From positions 62,001-126,000 of the forward strand of contig JAFPBO010000022.1 in NCBI GenBank assembly GCA_017390475.1: DNA of 64,000 bases, in the 5' to 3' direction. This DNA is from Loktanella sp. GTDB taxonomy: Bacteria > Pseudomonadota > Alphaproteobacteria > Rhodobacterales > Rhodobacteraceae. Shown here one piece after another: positions 53,700 to 63,279 of this stretch (the stretch's first letter is position 1; every line of letters begins with the position of its first letter). Both the position numbers and the translations under genes were made by a program. The notes below the pieces were generated by a model. It was not told the DNA's origin and did no database searches. It saw only the letters and a program-made list of their open reading frames with translations.

Positions 53700-54989
53700 T
53701 CAGACGCTTGCGGGCAGCTGATCACGCGCATCGGCTTGTGCTACCTGCTGCGCGATCGCGCGGATCTCATCCTTCTCGGATTGCAGGCTCAGCTGGGCCT
53801 CGGCCCGTTCCAGCGCTTCTTTGGATTGGGTCTGCGCTGCGGTGGCAAATATCTCGGTCCGGGCGCGCGCCAGATCAAGCAAGATCGATTGCAGAACATG
53901 CTGCACCTCGACCATTCCCGCACCGTCGCGGGCAATCGGGCGGATCAGGTCGCGCAGGAAGTCGGCCGGCTCCAACCCCGGCATCCAGATGCGATCATGG
54001 ACAACATCGGGTGACGGGCGGGTGTCCCAACACATCAGGATACGCAAGGACCGGCGCAACACGTCAATCGCAGTGCCCGGGTCATTCACCGCCGGTGACA
54101 GAGCACGGATAGCAGTCTCCGATAACATGATCATTCCGAATTGCGGATCCTGTTGAATGGTCCGGGCCGCACCAAGCGTAAAGCAACAGTTCAGCTCTTG
54201 CAGAGCCTCGCTGTTCGGCTGCCCCGCATGAGCCCGGACATAAGCGAGCGGACGGCTCGCGCAAACAAACTGTCCCGGTATGCGGTCGATGTGCAGATCA
54301 ATATTCAGCGCTGCGGCGCATTCTTGCAGCTCGGCTGTGTCGATGTGCTGCACAAATCCCACCTGATCCGCATGCAATGCGATCATACTGCTGCGGTCAT
54401 GCTTTGACGGATCCAGCGGATGACAATCCAGAAACGGATGCGCAAGACGGCGTTTGAGCGCGCTCTCTGCGGCCGTTTCTATCCGGCCCAGCGTGTCCGG
54501 GATGCGACCAAAACTGCGCAGCAGGTTAACCCAGCGGATGAATGCGACGTAGATCAGGATGATGACGCCAATCGTCACCGCCAACAGGATGATCCGTCCA
54601 CCGTTTTCATAAATACCGATCTGCAGTGCGATTATCCCAACGAGCGAAAAACTGAACGCACCCAGAAAGGTCGCCAGAGCATTCTGCGATACGCCGTCTT
54701 CAAGCAAGAGCGCGGTGGCACGCGGCGTTGCTCCATTGGCCGCGCCGGAGATGGCATTGGCCATGATCCCCAGTGAGAACGTGGCGACGGTCAACATCGA
54801 GGTGGCGATAATTTCCAAGACCGTTTCGACGGCATCTGCCCCCAGATCTGCCTCTAGGGCTGGTGGAATGAAATCGCGAAACCACACAGCAGCCAATGCG
54901 GTCGCAACGGCCAAGAGGGAATAGATCGTGACCTTGATCCAGATCTCTGAAAGCAGGATCTGCAGGCGGAATAAAAACGCGGATTTCAA
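53700..54989 (-). CDS. DUF2254 domain membrane protein
   Basis: 429 residues with about four helices in the first 160 residues (including TIYSLLAVATALAAVWF and IILLAVTIGVIILIYVAFIRW), then a long soluble C-terminal half. It matches DUF2254: STLTVATFSLGIM-like segment and LSPAVNDPGTAIDVLRRSL near 300. Function unknown; possibly a channel-like protein. It converges on the PQQ dehydrogenase gene with 16 bases between. No stress promoter was found upstream. Confidence 0.8.
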   Translation of the reverse strand: MKSAFLFRLQILLSEIWIKVTIYSLLAVATALAAVWFRDFIPPALEADLGADAVETVLEIIATSMLTVATFSLGIMANAISGAANGATPRATALLLEDGVSQNALATFLGAFSFSLVGIIALQIGIYENGGRIILLAVTIGVIILIYVAFIRWVNLLRSFGRIPDTLGRIETAAESALKRRLAHPFLDCHPLDPSKHDRSSMIALHADQVGFVQHIDTAELQECAAALNIDLHIDRIPGQFVCASRPLAYVRAHAGQPNSEALQELNCCFTLGAARTIQQDPQFGMIMLSETAIRALSPAVNDPGTAIDVLRRSLRILMCWDTRPSPDVVHDRIWMPGLEPADFLRDLIRPIARDGAGMVEVQHVLQSILLDLARARTEIFATAAQTQSKEALERAEAQLSLQSEKDEIRAIAQQVAQADARDQLPASV

Positions 54990-55272
54990 TATGGCTCTCC
55001 CTCATCACGGCACAAATCTCCGCCTACGACGTTATCTTTCCGTGCGTGCAGCTATGCAATGGAGTTTCCGTCGCATGGATGCTGCCGCAGTTAAAGATCT
55101 TGCGACCAGGTCCGCAGATGCCCGGGGCATCTTCGCCGACTAGCGGTTTCCTTATATTGGTCCGCCTCTGCGTCGCGATTTATACATTCAACCAACCAGC
55201 TGCCCGCCATGACCGGTGAAGCTGAACCCGGCAACCAAGTGGGTGAGTGTAAAAGATGCCGATGGAATTGAC

Positions 55273-55878
55273 ATGAAAACGCAAATCTCAAGATTGATTG
55301 TACCCGCTCTAGTCGGGTTTCTGGCTAGCTGTGGCGGTGGTTCCGGCAGTGCGCCTGTGCCGTCGTCTGTCCCCGATCTGCCACCGCCAAGCTTTGCTGA
55401 ACTTGAACAGCAGACTGTGTCACTGTTCCAGAATTACACCCTGCAAGATATCAATGACCCTGCGGTCCTGCCGGTGACCGGATCCGTTATCTATACCGGT
55501 GGCATGCAATTGGAGAACCTAAGCGGTGGCTTTCAACTGGCGGGTCAGATGCAGCTGAATGTAGACTTTATGACTGACAGCCTGTCGGGTAACGTCCGCA
55601 ATCTGGTCGACACGCAAGAAACACGATACAATGGGATGATCACTATCGGTGTTGGGCAGATTGATCGGATGACAGTTCCCGCAAATAACGAGCGCACATT
55701 TTCCGCGCCGCTGACAGGCAATGTGGCATCCAACATGGGTGCGATCAATGTCGACGGGACGATGGAGGGGTATTTCTTAGGACCTGATCAGGAATCTGCC
55801 GCTGGCTTTGTGACAGGCACGTTTGCGTCATCCACTGAATCCGCATCTCTGACCGGTGGCTTCATCGGAACGCGGTGA
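55273..55878 (+). CDS. Putative outer-membrane lipoprotein
   Basis: 201 residues from the ATG at 55273. A lipoprotein signal (ISRLIVPALVGFLASC) ends at Cys 18 followed by Gly and Ser, so it should be lipidated. The mature part is Gly/Thr/Ser-rich with alternating hydrophobic residues, ending in ASLTGGFIGTR. This is the pattern of small beta-barrel-like or transferrin-binding-protein-B-like lipoproteins of Rhodobacteraceae. No specific function can be given. Base composition is less GC-rich than its left neighbours. Confidence 0.6.
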   Translation: MKTQISRLIVPALVGFLASCGGGSGSAPVPSSVPDLPPPSFAELEQQTVSLFQNYTLQDINDPAVLPVTGSVIYTGGMQLENLSGGFQLAGQMQLNVDFMTDSLSGNVRNLVDTQETRYNGMITIGVGQIDRMTVPANNERTFSAPLTGNVASNMGAINVDGTMEGYFLGPDQESAAGFVTGTFASSTESASLTGGFIGTR

Positions 55879-56489
55879 TGTCGGCCTTGAGCGAAGGATC
55901 TGAAAACAACCTGATAGCGCGCTGGTGACCCCGGCAGAATTCGAACCCGCAACCTGCCACTTTAGATGAGCCATGGTATCCTGTTGATCCATGGTGCCGT
56001 CAGGCATTGATATATCAAACCGGTAGGAGTGCGGCACATCAAATTGCAGGTGCAATGGGTCATATTCGCGATGATCACGCCGTATATCAAAGGATCGACT
56101 TTGATCGACGGACGTGCAGAAATACCAATCTACTACGCGAATCTTGGTAGCATACGCCAGGATCATTTATAGCTTTGGACGATCCAGTTATTTCAGGTGG
56201 GCAGACATGATATGGCCATTTCGGTGGAACCCGAGCATTCGTTGAGTGACGATATTTGAACAAGACATTTTGGGCAGGTCTTGTCACAAGGCTGGCAAAC
56301 GCGGGATCGATGACATCACCGGTCTGATTAGCGAACATGCCGATATGATCGACAAGACGGACGAGCTAACCAGCCCCATGCTTCGTGAAAAAGACGGTCT
56401 TGGCCTGAATGTTGACCATTGCGGTGCTGCGCTGGTCATCTGTTCAAAGCGACGCTAACAATGGTCTGTGACAATACGGGATGTGACCA
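55879..56489. other. Decayed 610-base region without a convincing gene
   Basis: The stretch is less GC-rich than the rest of the window and has no frame with recognisable protein. Short frames exist (minus 55828-56166 and 56087-56338, plus 56246-56458), but they have no ribosome sites, no family match that I recognise and unusual composition. A tRNA-like relic occupies its left end. Together this looks like the remains of an integrated element or of deleted genes. Confidence 0.5.
55923..55973 (-). pseudogene. tRNA relic, resembling tRNA-Arg(CCU) with its middle deleted
   Basis: On the minus strand the segment ends CGGGGTCACCA after GGGTTCGAATTCTGC, that is acceptor, T-arm and CCA of a tRNA. 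Upstream are the variable loop AGGTT, an anticodon 3' arm and CTAA, then directly GGCTCA, the start of a D-arm. About 20 bases of D-arm and anticodon 5' arm are missing. From memory it is closest to alphaproteobacterial tRNA-Arg(CCU). It could be a decayed gene or the attachment-site scar of an integrated element. Confidence 0.5.
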
Positions 56490-57515
56490 TTGGCAAACGA
56501 TAACAGACGCCCCCTGACCCTGCGCGATGTCTCGGAAGCATCCGGCGTCAGCGAAATGACGGTCAGCCGTGTATTGCGCAACAAGGGCGACGTCAGCGCG
56601 GCAACCCGGCAAAAGGTGCAGGATGCTGCGAAACGGCTCGGCTATGTCCCCAACAAGATCGCTGGCTCGCTGGCTTCGTCGCATGTCAATCTGGTGGCGG
56701 TGATCATCCCCTCGCTGGGGAATATGGTCTTTCCGGAGGTGCTGGCAGGTATCTCTGAGGTGTTGGAAGACACCGAATTGCAGCCCGTCGTCGGGGTCAC
56801 CGATTACCTGCCAGAGAAAGAAGAGAAAGTCCTCTTTGAGATGCTGTCATGGCGTCCGTCCGGCGTGATTATCGCCGGGCTGGAACATTCCGAGGCGTCC
56901 CGCGCCATGTTGCGCCAATCTGGCATTCCCGTGGTCGAGATCATGGATACCGACGGCGAACCGATTGACACCTGTGTCGGCATTTCGCACCGCCGCGCCG
57001 GGCGCAAGATGGCCGAGGAAATCATCGCCGCAGGCTATAAACGCATCGGATTCATGGGCACCAAAATGCCGCTGGATCACCGCGCCCGCAAACGGTTTGA
57101 AGGATTCACCCGTACTTTAGCCAAGGCCGGGATCGAAATTGCGGATCAGGAATTTTACTCTGGCGGTTCAGCCTTGGCCAAAGGGCGCGAGATGACGGCA
57201 AAAATGATAGCGCGCAGCCCTGATCTGGATTTTCTATATTATTCTAATGACATGATCGGTGCGGGTGGCCTGCTCTATCTCTTGGAACAGGGCATTGATA
57301 TCCCGGGCCGTATCGGGCTGGCGGCATTCAACGGGGTCGAACTGCTGGACGGTTTGCCGCGGCAGCTGGCGACGATGGATGCCTGCCGCCGTGAAATCGG
57401 GGTCAAGGCTGCACAGATCATCGCAGCGCGCAATGCGGGGCTTGATACAGAGGATGGGACAATCATCACGCTCAGCCCGAAACTGACGGCTGGCGATACG
57501 TTGCGCCGGTCCTAA
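56490..57515 (+). CDS. LacI family transcriptional regulator (GntR-of-gluconate branch)
   Basis: 341 residues. The LacI helix-turn-helix and hinge are clear: TLRDVSEASGVSEMTVSRVLR and VPNKIAGSLASSHVNLVAVI. The effector domain is of the sugar-binding type. TTG at 56490 is the only start that gives the full domain. The best match in style is the gluconate-repressor branch. No sugar catabolism or transport genes adjoin it, so the target operon is not visible and may have been lost with the neighbouring decayed DNA. Confidence 0.85.
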   Translation: MANDNRRPLTLRDVSEASGVSEMTVSRVLRNKGDVSAATRQKVQDAAKRLGYVPNKIAGSLASSHVNLVAVIIPSLGNMVFPEVLAGISEVLEDTELQPVVGVTDYLPEKEEKVLFEMLSWRPSGVIIAGLEHSEASRAMLRQSGIPVVEIMDTDGEPIDTCVGISHRRAGRKMAEEIIAAGYKRIGFMGTKMPLDHRARKRFEGFTRTLAKAGIEIADQEFYSGGSALAKGREMTAKMIARSPDLDFLYYSNDMIGAGGLLYLLEQGIDIPGRIGLAAFNGVELLDGLPRQLATMDACRREIGVKAAQIIAARNAGLDTEDGTIITLSPKLTAGDTLRRS

Positions 57516-58210
57516 ACCATCCGGATCACGTTCTTGTCGATCGCCAGCATATAGCCTTTGCGGGCGATATTCTTGATCAGCAATTCGCTGACGAGTTGAT
57601 TGCCCAATGTATCGCGCAGGCGTTTGATGCGGGTGGCGCCCGCCGCCTCGTCACAATCGGATGCATCACGGCCGGAAATCACGCCCTCGATCTCGGCGCC
57701 GGACAGGACTTCGTCATCCATCCTTGCCTCTGCCAGCACAGACAGGGTTTCAATCGCGGCATCTGTCAGCTTGAATTCAAAATCGTTCAGATAGACCGAT
57801 TTCTGGTCACGGCTGATTAGCAGTGAATTCACCTCGATCCCTTGCCGTTCGATCCGGCTCATGCGGCGGTTCAGCGCGATCAGCATCACCAGAAAGGCGA
57901 CAGCCGCGATCAGCAGTGCAGTCGCAAAGATCAGCAGCACGAAGATTACGAAACGATAGGATGCCAGCGTGTCGGAAAACGCCGTGCCGGACTGGGCCAG
58001 AATTTCCAGCAGCTTGATCTCGGCATAGCCGGTCAGCATGTCGTTTTCGATGAACAGCCGTTCAACCCGCGCATTGAAGGCATTGGCATCTGGCAGGTTG
58101 ATGAAAAGCAGAACAGCCGCGATGGCCAGAATGACGACAATGGCGACAATGCCTGCCACCACTATCTTATTACCGATTTCGCGCGACTCAGTAGCGGAGG
58201 TAGAACTCAC
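57512..58210 (-). CDS. Membrane-anchored winged-helix protein (ToxR-like, inverted order)
   Basis: About 232 residues from GTG at 58210 with AGGGA 9 bases upstream; the frame is open to 58264. Two helices (IVVAGIVAIVVILAIAAVLLF and FVIFVLLIFATALLIAAVAFLVMLIAL) flank a periplasmic stretch of about 55 residues. The C-terminal part resembles an OmpR-type winged helix: FKLTDAAIETLSVLAEAR, then RIKRLRDTLGNQL and NIARKGYMLAID. DNA-binding and sensor parts are in the reverse order to ToxR/CadC. It overlaps the small periplasmic protein gene upstream and converges on the LacI gene. Confidence 0.7.
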   Translation of the reverse strand: MSSTSATESREIGNKIVVAGIVAIVVILAIAAVLLFINLPDANAFNARVERLFIENDMLTGYAEIKLLEILAQSGTAFSDTLASYRFVIFVLLIFATALLIAAVAFLVMLIALNRRMSRIERQGIEVNSLLISRDQKSVYLNDFEFKLTDAAIETLSVLAEARMDDEVLSGAEIEGVISGRDASDCDEAAGATRIKRLRDTLGNQLVSELLIKNIARKGYMLAIDKNVIRMV

Positions 58211-58469
58211 CGGCGCTGTCCCTTCGTTCTTCCAAGCCGGAACCGTCAAAGACGCCCAGCACATTCAACAATTGCCAACCATCGCGGCCAAGCGAGTCGC
58301 GCAGCTGCGCCTCGGCTCCGGCCACGCTGCAGTCACCACGGACTTCGGTCACACCGTAATGCAGCCGCAGGGGGTTGTCCTGCTTGGCTTTATAATCAGC
58401 ATAACACGCAGCCTGCGCGATAGTTCCGGACAGACAAAAGATCAGAAAGGAAAAACAAAGGTGTTTCAT
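58188..58469 (-). CDS. Small periplasmic protein of unknown function
   Basis: 93 residues from the ATG at 58469. A signal peptide (MKHLCFSFLIFCLSGTIAQA) precedes ACYADYKAKQDNPLRLHYGV and GDGWQLL-like and GEFYLRY segments. Two Cys in the mature part (ACYAD, GDCSV) could form a disulfide. The gene overlaps the membrane-anchored winged-helix gene by about 23 bases, so the two are probably functionally linked, perhaps as sensor partner and regulator. Family not recognised by name. Confidence 0.65.
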   Translation of the reverse strand: MKHLCFSFLIFCLSGTIAQAACYADYKAKQDNPLRLHYGVTEVRGDCSVAGAEAQLRDSLGRDGWQLLNVLGVFDGSGLEERRDSAGEFYLRY

Positions 58470-58627
58470 GATTCCAGTCTGACCCGATGACCTTGTGATA
58501 TTCAATAGCATCTTTTGATACCGTGCCGGCAATCGCTTAGCCATCCATTTTGTGGCGCAACTCTCGCATCGGATGGAAAAACCGGCCATTGCCGCGCGGG
58601 CCTTGCCCCGGTTGCCGCGTCACTTTT

Positions 58628-58666
58628 GGGGCAGGGAGTCATATCAGGTGCTCTGCCCCTTTTTTC
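58628..58666 (+). terminator. Orphan intrinsic terminator upstream of rnhB
   Basis: Arms GGGGCAG (58628-58634) and CTGCCCC (58653-58659) followed by TTTTTT, on the plus strand. No plus-strand gene ends before it: the preceding genes run the other way. It may end a short RNA made from the 58.47-58.63 kb gap or act as a leader attenuator for rnhB, which starts 35 bases later. Confidence 0.6.
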
Positions 58667-58700
58667 TTGCACTGTTGGGCACGGTCTGGTCACTGACCGT

Positions 58701-59333
58701 ATGACACAGCCTGATTTTTCATTCGAGGAGTCCGCCACTGCCCGTGGCATGATCCGCATCGCTGGTGTCGATGAGGTCGGGCGTGGCCCGCTGGCAGGCC
58801 CGGTTGTGGCCGCCGCTGTGGTGCTGGATGCCACGCGTATCCCTAAGGGTCTGAATGACAGCAAGAAATTGTCGCTGGCCCGTCGCGACGCCTTGTTTGA
58901 CCAGATCATGGCCAGTGCCGATGTCTGCATCGCGCAAGCGAGTGTGGAGGAGATCGACAGCCACAACATCCTGCGCGCGTCCCATATCGCGATGGTCCGC
59001 GCGATTGCGGGCCTGTCCATGCTGCCCGATCACGTGCTGATCGATGGCAACATGATTCCGCGCGACCTGAGCCTGTCGGCAGAGCCGATTGTGAAAGGCG
59101 ATGCGCGCAGCCTGTCGATTGCCGCTGCCTCTATCGTGGCCAAGGTGTGGCGCGACCGCCACATGGTGGATTTAGCGCAACAGTTTCCGGGCTACGGCTG
59201 GGAAGCGAACGCCGGTTACCCGACGCCAGCGCATAAATCGGCGTTGATGGCCCTTGGTGTGACCCCACACCATAGGCGTTCCTTCAAACCCGTGCACAAT
59301 ATCTTGTATCAAGATAAATTCGTAAGTGATTGA
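58701..59333 (+). CDS. rnhB: Ribonuclease HII
   Basis: 210 residues from the ATG at 58701; the frame runs upstream through the terminator hairpin and is trimmed. Catalytic residues are in [14 protein letters not shown] (Asp-Glu), [15 protein letters not shown] and [12 protein letters not shown], and the final acidic cluster is in [17 protein letters not shown]. It removes ribonucleotides and RNA primers from DNA. The ccrM gene follows 87 bases later; rnhB-ccrM linkage is common in alphaproteobacteria. Confidence 0.93.
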   Translation: MTQPDFSFEESATARGMIRIAGVDEVGRGPLAGPVVAAAVVLDATRIPKGLNDSKKLSLARRDALFDQIMASADVCIAQASVEEIDSHNILRASHIAMVRAIAGLSMLPDHVLIDGNMIPRDLSLSAEPIVKGDARSLSIAAASIVAKVWRDRHMVDLAQQFPGYGWEANAGYPTPAHKSALMALGVTPHHRRSFKPVHNILYQDKFVSD

Positions 59334-59376
59334 TTCAATAAAGGTTTTGACAGCGAATCGCCTGTGACTCACATTA
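59332..59376 (+). promoter_or_regulatory. ccrM promoter region with three GANTC sites
   Basis: GATTC (59332-59336), GAATC (59355-59359) and GACTC (59366-59370) lie within 39 bases. A TTGACA at 59347-59352 with an ACATTA 18 bases later (59371-59376) would place the last two between -35 and -10. GANTC is the CcrM target, so the methylase could sense its own product. The first site overlaps the rnhB stop codon. Confidence 0.7.
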
Positions 59377-59420
59377 GCATCAACCAAGAGCGGATAATTC
59401 GCCGGGTGTATGAGGCATAA

Positions 59421-60530
<1,110 letters not shown>

Positions 60531-60605
60531 CCTAGACCAAACCTGTGACCGCCGGTGCCAGCGGCGGACCCTGCCAGAGTGGCAGGGGCCGCTGGCGCGA
60601 ACTTA

Positions 60606-60635
60606 CCCCGTCATCGCAGGATGGCGGGGCTTTTT
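60606..60635 (+). terminator. Intrinsic terminator after ccrM
   Basis: Arms CCCCGTCATC and GATGGCGGGG pair over 10 bp (one G-T) round a GCAG loop, followed by CTTTTT. It lies 75 bases after the ccrM stop, before the convergent monooxygenase gene. Confidence 0.85.
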
Positions 60636-60649
60636 GTTCCCGATCGGCA

Positions 60650-60943
60650 TCATGCCAGTCCGGTCACTTCAAACTCCCGTTTGATATGCGCCGTCGCCTG
60701 CCACCAGTCTGATGCGCCTGTGCGCAGTTGGTGAAACTCAAACGCCGCCTGATCGGCAAAGCATTCCGCGACGCGCCAGACCAGGGGGTCATCTGTGGCC
60801 GACACGTCAAAGGACCTGCACCCAGCCTCTTGTCTGGTCAGGCGGATATGCTCCGGCAGGTGCCGTCTGACGATTTCTGCATCCTGATCCGAGGTGCAGA
60901 TCAACTTGCCGGTCAGGTGTATCTCTGTCTGTTGCATCGTCAT
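60650..60943 (-). CDS. Antibiotic biosynthesis monooxygenase (ABM) fold protein, putative quinol monooxygenase
   Basis: 97 residues. Length and the ferredoxin-like pattern HLPEHIRLTRQEAGCRSFDV, CFADQAAFEFHQ fit the ABM family. Members oxidise quinols, degrade heme or have no known reaction. Substrate unknown. It is separated from alkB by 21 bases on the same strand and is probably co-transcribed. Confidence 0.78.
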   Translation of the reverse strand: MTMQQTEIHLTGKLICTSDQDAEIVRRHLPEHIRLTRQEAGCRSFDVSATDDPLVWRVAECFADQAAFEFHQLRTGASDWWQATAHIKREFEVTGLA

Positions 60944-60964
60944 TTCCGTCCATCGCCCGGTTCG

Positions 60965-62107
60965 CTAAAGCGGCATCGGATTAGCTGCTTTTTTGTAAAG
61001 TTGCCAATTGGCAACTTCGGGATAAAACGTTTTGCGCCAATGCTTTATCCTCGGATGCATGACTCTGCGCCAGACAGGCGGAACCAGCGCCATCATCGTC
61101 ATCACAGGATAGCCGTGGGGCAGTTGCGGTGCCTCATCCTCGGCATAGGTTTGCAGCAGGGGGAACCGCCGGTCGGGTTTGTAATGATGGTCGGAATGGC
61201 GCTGCAAATTGATCAGCAGCCAATTGGATGCGCGTTGCGAGGCGTTCCACGAATGGCGCGGTTTGACATGTTCGTATTTGCCGTCACCCAGATGTTTGCG
61301 GGTCAGCCCGTAATGTTCGACGTAATTCACCAGCTCCAGTTGGAAAATCGCCCAGAACGCCTGAGTGGCGAATAGAAACACGCCCCAGGTGCCGCCGATC
61401 AGTGCCGCAAGCGTAAGAAATCCCAGTTGCAAAGCCAGATAGCGCCAGAATGGGTTAGAGATGTGCCAGGCCGGCAATTCCTTGCGCGCCAGCATAGCTG
61501 CTTCTGCCCGCAGCGCAGATCTGAAACATTGGTGCAGCACCCGCAGAAAGAATCTGTAAAACCCTTCGCCATAGCGCGCGGTAACCGGATCGCGTGGTGT
61601 GGCGACATAGCGGTGATGCACCAGCATATGTTCCGACCGGAAATGCGAATACAGCACCGAGGCTAGCAGAATATCTGCCAGCCAACGCTCCGCCTTCGGT
61701 TTCTGATGCATCAGTTCGTGCGCATAGGTAATCCCGATGGTGCCAGACAGAATGCCCAGCCCGGCAAACAGCGCCCATTGTTCCACCCGGTCCAGATGGC
61801 CTGTCGTGGTGACATAATACAGAATGCCAAAGATCGTCACCAGTTGCAGCGGTGCCCAGATCAGCGTGACCAGCCGGTGCCAGAACAACGCCTGTTCCGG
61901 GATGTCCGGGTCTGGGTTGGATTTGTCCAATCCGACGACGTAATCCAGCCCGGAAAACAACCACCATGCCGACAGTGGCAGCAGGATGATGGTCCAGCCG
62001 CCCTGCGTCGCGACGAACACTGCCAGCGGGATCAGCCCCAGCGAGAGCCAGAACGGCAAAGCTGCGGATAATTTACCGTGCCGTTGCAGGCCGGTGGCCG
62101 TCGTCAT
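60965..62107 (-). CDS. alkB: AlkB-type alkane 1-monooxygenase/fatty-acid hydroxylase-like membrane di-iron enzyme
   Basis: 380 residues from the ATG at 62107. Six helices. The four His boxes are present: HELMHQ, SEHMLVHHRYVATPRD, NYVEHYGL and LQRHSDHHY. The second box differs from the usual EHNRGHH form. The family inserts oxygen at the terminal carbon of medium-length alkanes using rubredoxin; no rubredoxin gene adjoins. Use on alkanes or on other hydrophobic chains cannot be settled from sequence. The ABM protein gene follows. Confidence 0.82.
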   Translation of the reverse strand: MTTATGLQRHGKLSAALPFWLSLGLIPLAVFVATQGGWTIILLPLSAWWLFSGLDYVVGLDKSNPDPDIPEQALFWHRLVTLIWAPLQLVTIFGILYYVTTTGHLDRVEQWALFAGLGILSGTIGITYAHELMHQKPKAERWLADILLASVLYSHFRSEHMLVHHRYVATPRDPVTARYGEGFYRFFLRVLHQCFRSALRAEAAMLARKELPAWHISNPFWRYLALQLGFLTLAALIGGTWGVFLFATQAFWAIFQLELVNYVEHYGLTRKHLGDGKYEHVKPRHSWNASQRASNWLLINLQRHSDHHYKPDRRFPLLQTYAEDEAPQLPHGYPVMTMMALVPPVWRRVMHPRIKHWRKTFYPEVANWQLYKKAANPMPL

Positions 62108-62164
62108 CACTTGCGTCCTTGTACTGCAGAGGTTGTAAAATGATAGCGCCGATTCCGGCACCGC

Positions 62165-63217
62165 TCAATCATTCTGCAACATCACCGCTACCAAATCGTA
62201 AACCTTACGCATCGCCGTGGGCAGCGCCGCTGGGCTGAAATCCTGCTTTGCTACAAAATCCCCCCGTTGCGGCGGTGCGTCCAGTGGAACTTGGGCCACC
62301 ATGATCTGCAGATGCAGGTGGAAATGGGTAAAAGTATGGCGCGCCTCGGCCTCAAGCGTGACCCAATCGGCGGGCAGTGGCGGCGCGGGGGTCGGGTCCT
62401 CTGACCAATCCGATCCGGGCCAGCCGAGCATCCCGCCGAGCAAGCCGGACTCAGGCCGCGTTTCCAGCAGGATCGCGCCATCGGCACGCTGCACGACATA
62501 GGCGATGCCGCGTCTGGTCGGGACCTTCTTTTTCGGCATCTTGCGCGGCAGAACTTGGGCCGTTCCCGCGATACGCGCCGCACAGGGGCCCCGCCACGGA
62601 CAGATCCCGCAGGCCGGGTTGCGCGGTGTGCAAATCGTGGCACCCAGATCCATCACTGCTTGTGCATAGTCACCGGCACGAAGGGCAGGCGTCAGCGCAC
62701 GGGCGCGGTCGGTCAGTTCTGGTTTCGCCGCAGGCAGCGGCGCGTGAATATCGAACATCCGTGCCATGACCCGTTCGACATTGCCATCGACCACGACCTG
62801 CGGCTGGTCAAAGGCAATCGCAGCAATTGCCGCCGCCGTATAGGGGCCGATGCCGGGCAGGGTCAGCAAGGTCGCATGGTCCGACGGAAACTGCCCGCCG
62901 TGATCCGCCATCACAACTCGCGCGCATTTCAGCAGGTTGCGGGCGCGGGCGTAGTAGCCAAGCCCTGCCCAGGCGGCCATGACATCGGCATCATCGGCTG
63001 CGGCCAGCGCCTGCACATCGGGCCAGAGCGTCGTGAACTTGCGATGATAATCGCGCACGGCGGCGACGGTGGTTTGCTGCAACATCACCTCTGACAACCA
63101 GATCGCATAGGGATCGGGCAAAACGCCAGCCTTGCGGTCGGCGGGCGGCACCCGCCATGGCATGGTGCGGGCGTGGATGTCATACCATGCCAGTAAGTCT
63201 GAACTCAGGTCCTGCAA
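62165..63217 (-). CDS. mutY: A/G-specific adenine glycosylase
   Basis: 350 residues from TTG at 63217, which has GGAAGAGG 7 bases upstream; the longer frame from 63292 would run into the divergent gene. The helix-hairpin-helix-GPD core is LLTLPGIGPYTAAAIAAIAFDQPQVVVDGNVERV, the [4Fe-4S] ligands are CTPRNPACGICPWRGPC, and a NUDIX-like C-terminal domain (LETRPESGLLGGMLGWPG) recognises 8-oxoguanine. It removes A opposite 8-oxoG. Divergent from the DUF721 gene. Confidence 0.92.
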   Translation of the reverse strand: MQDLSSDLLAWYDIHARTMPWRVPPADRKAGVLPDPYAIWLSEVMLQQTTVAAVRDYHRKFTTLWPDVQALAAADDADVMAAWAGLGYYARARNLLKCARVVMADHGGQFPSDHATLLTLPGIGPYTAAAIAAIAFDQPQVVVDGNVERVMARMFDIHAPLPAAKPELTDRARALTPALRAGDYAQAVMDLGATICTPRNPACGICPWRGPCAARIAGTAQVLPRKMPKKKVPTRRGIAYVVQRADGAILLETRPESGLLGGMLGWPGSDWSEDPTPAPPLPADWVTLEAEARHTFTHFHLHLQIMVAQVPLDAPPQRGDFVAKQDFSPAALPTAMRKVYDLVAVMLQND

Positions 63218-63279
63218 TGTTTCGCCTCTTCCAACAGCACCGGCTTGGCGCTGACCTGCTGATAAGGTAAAGCGAGGAC

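Noticed and set aside
55828-56166. 112-codon minus-strand frame as a transposase remnant
   Set aside because: I could not identify any transposase motif or terminal inverted repeats; part of it overlaps the lipoprotein gene and the tRNA relic.
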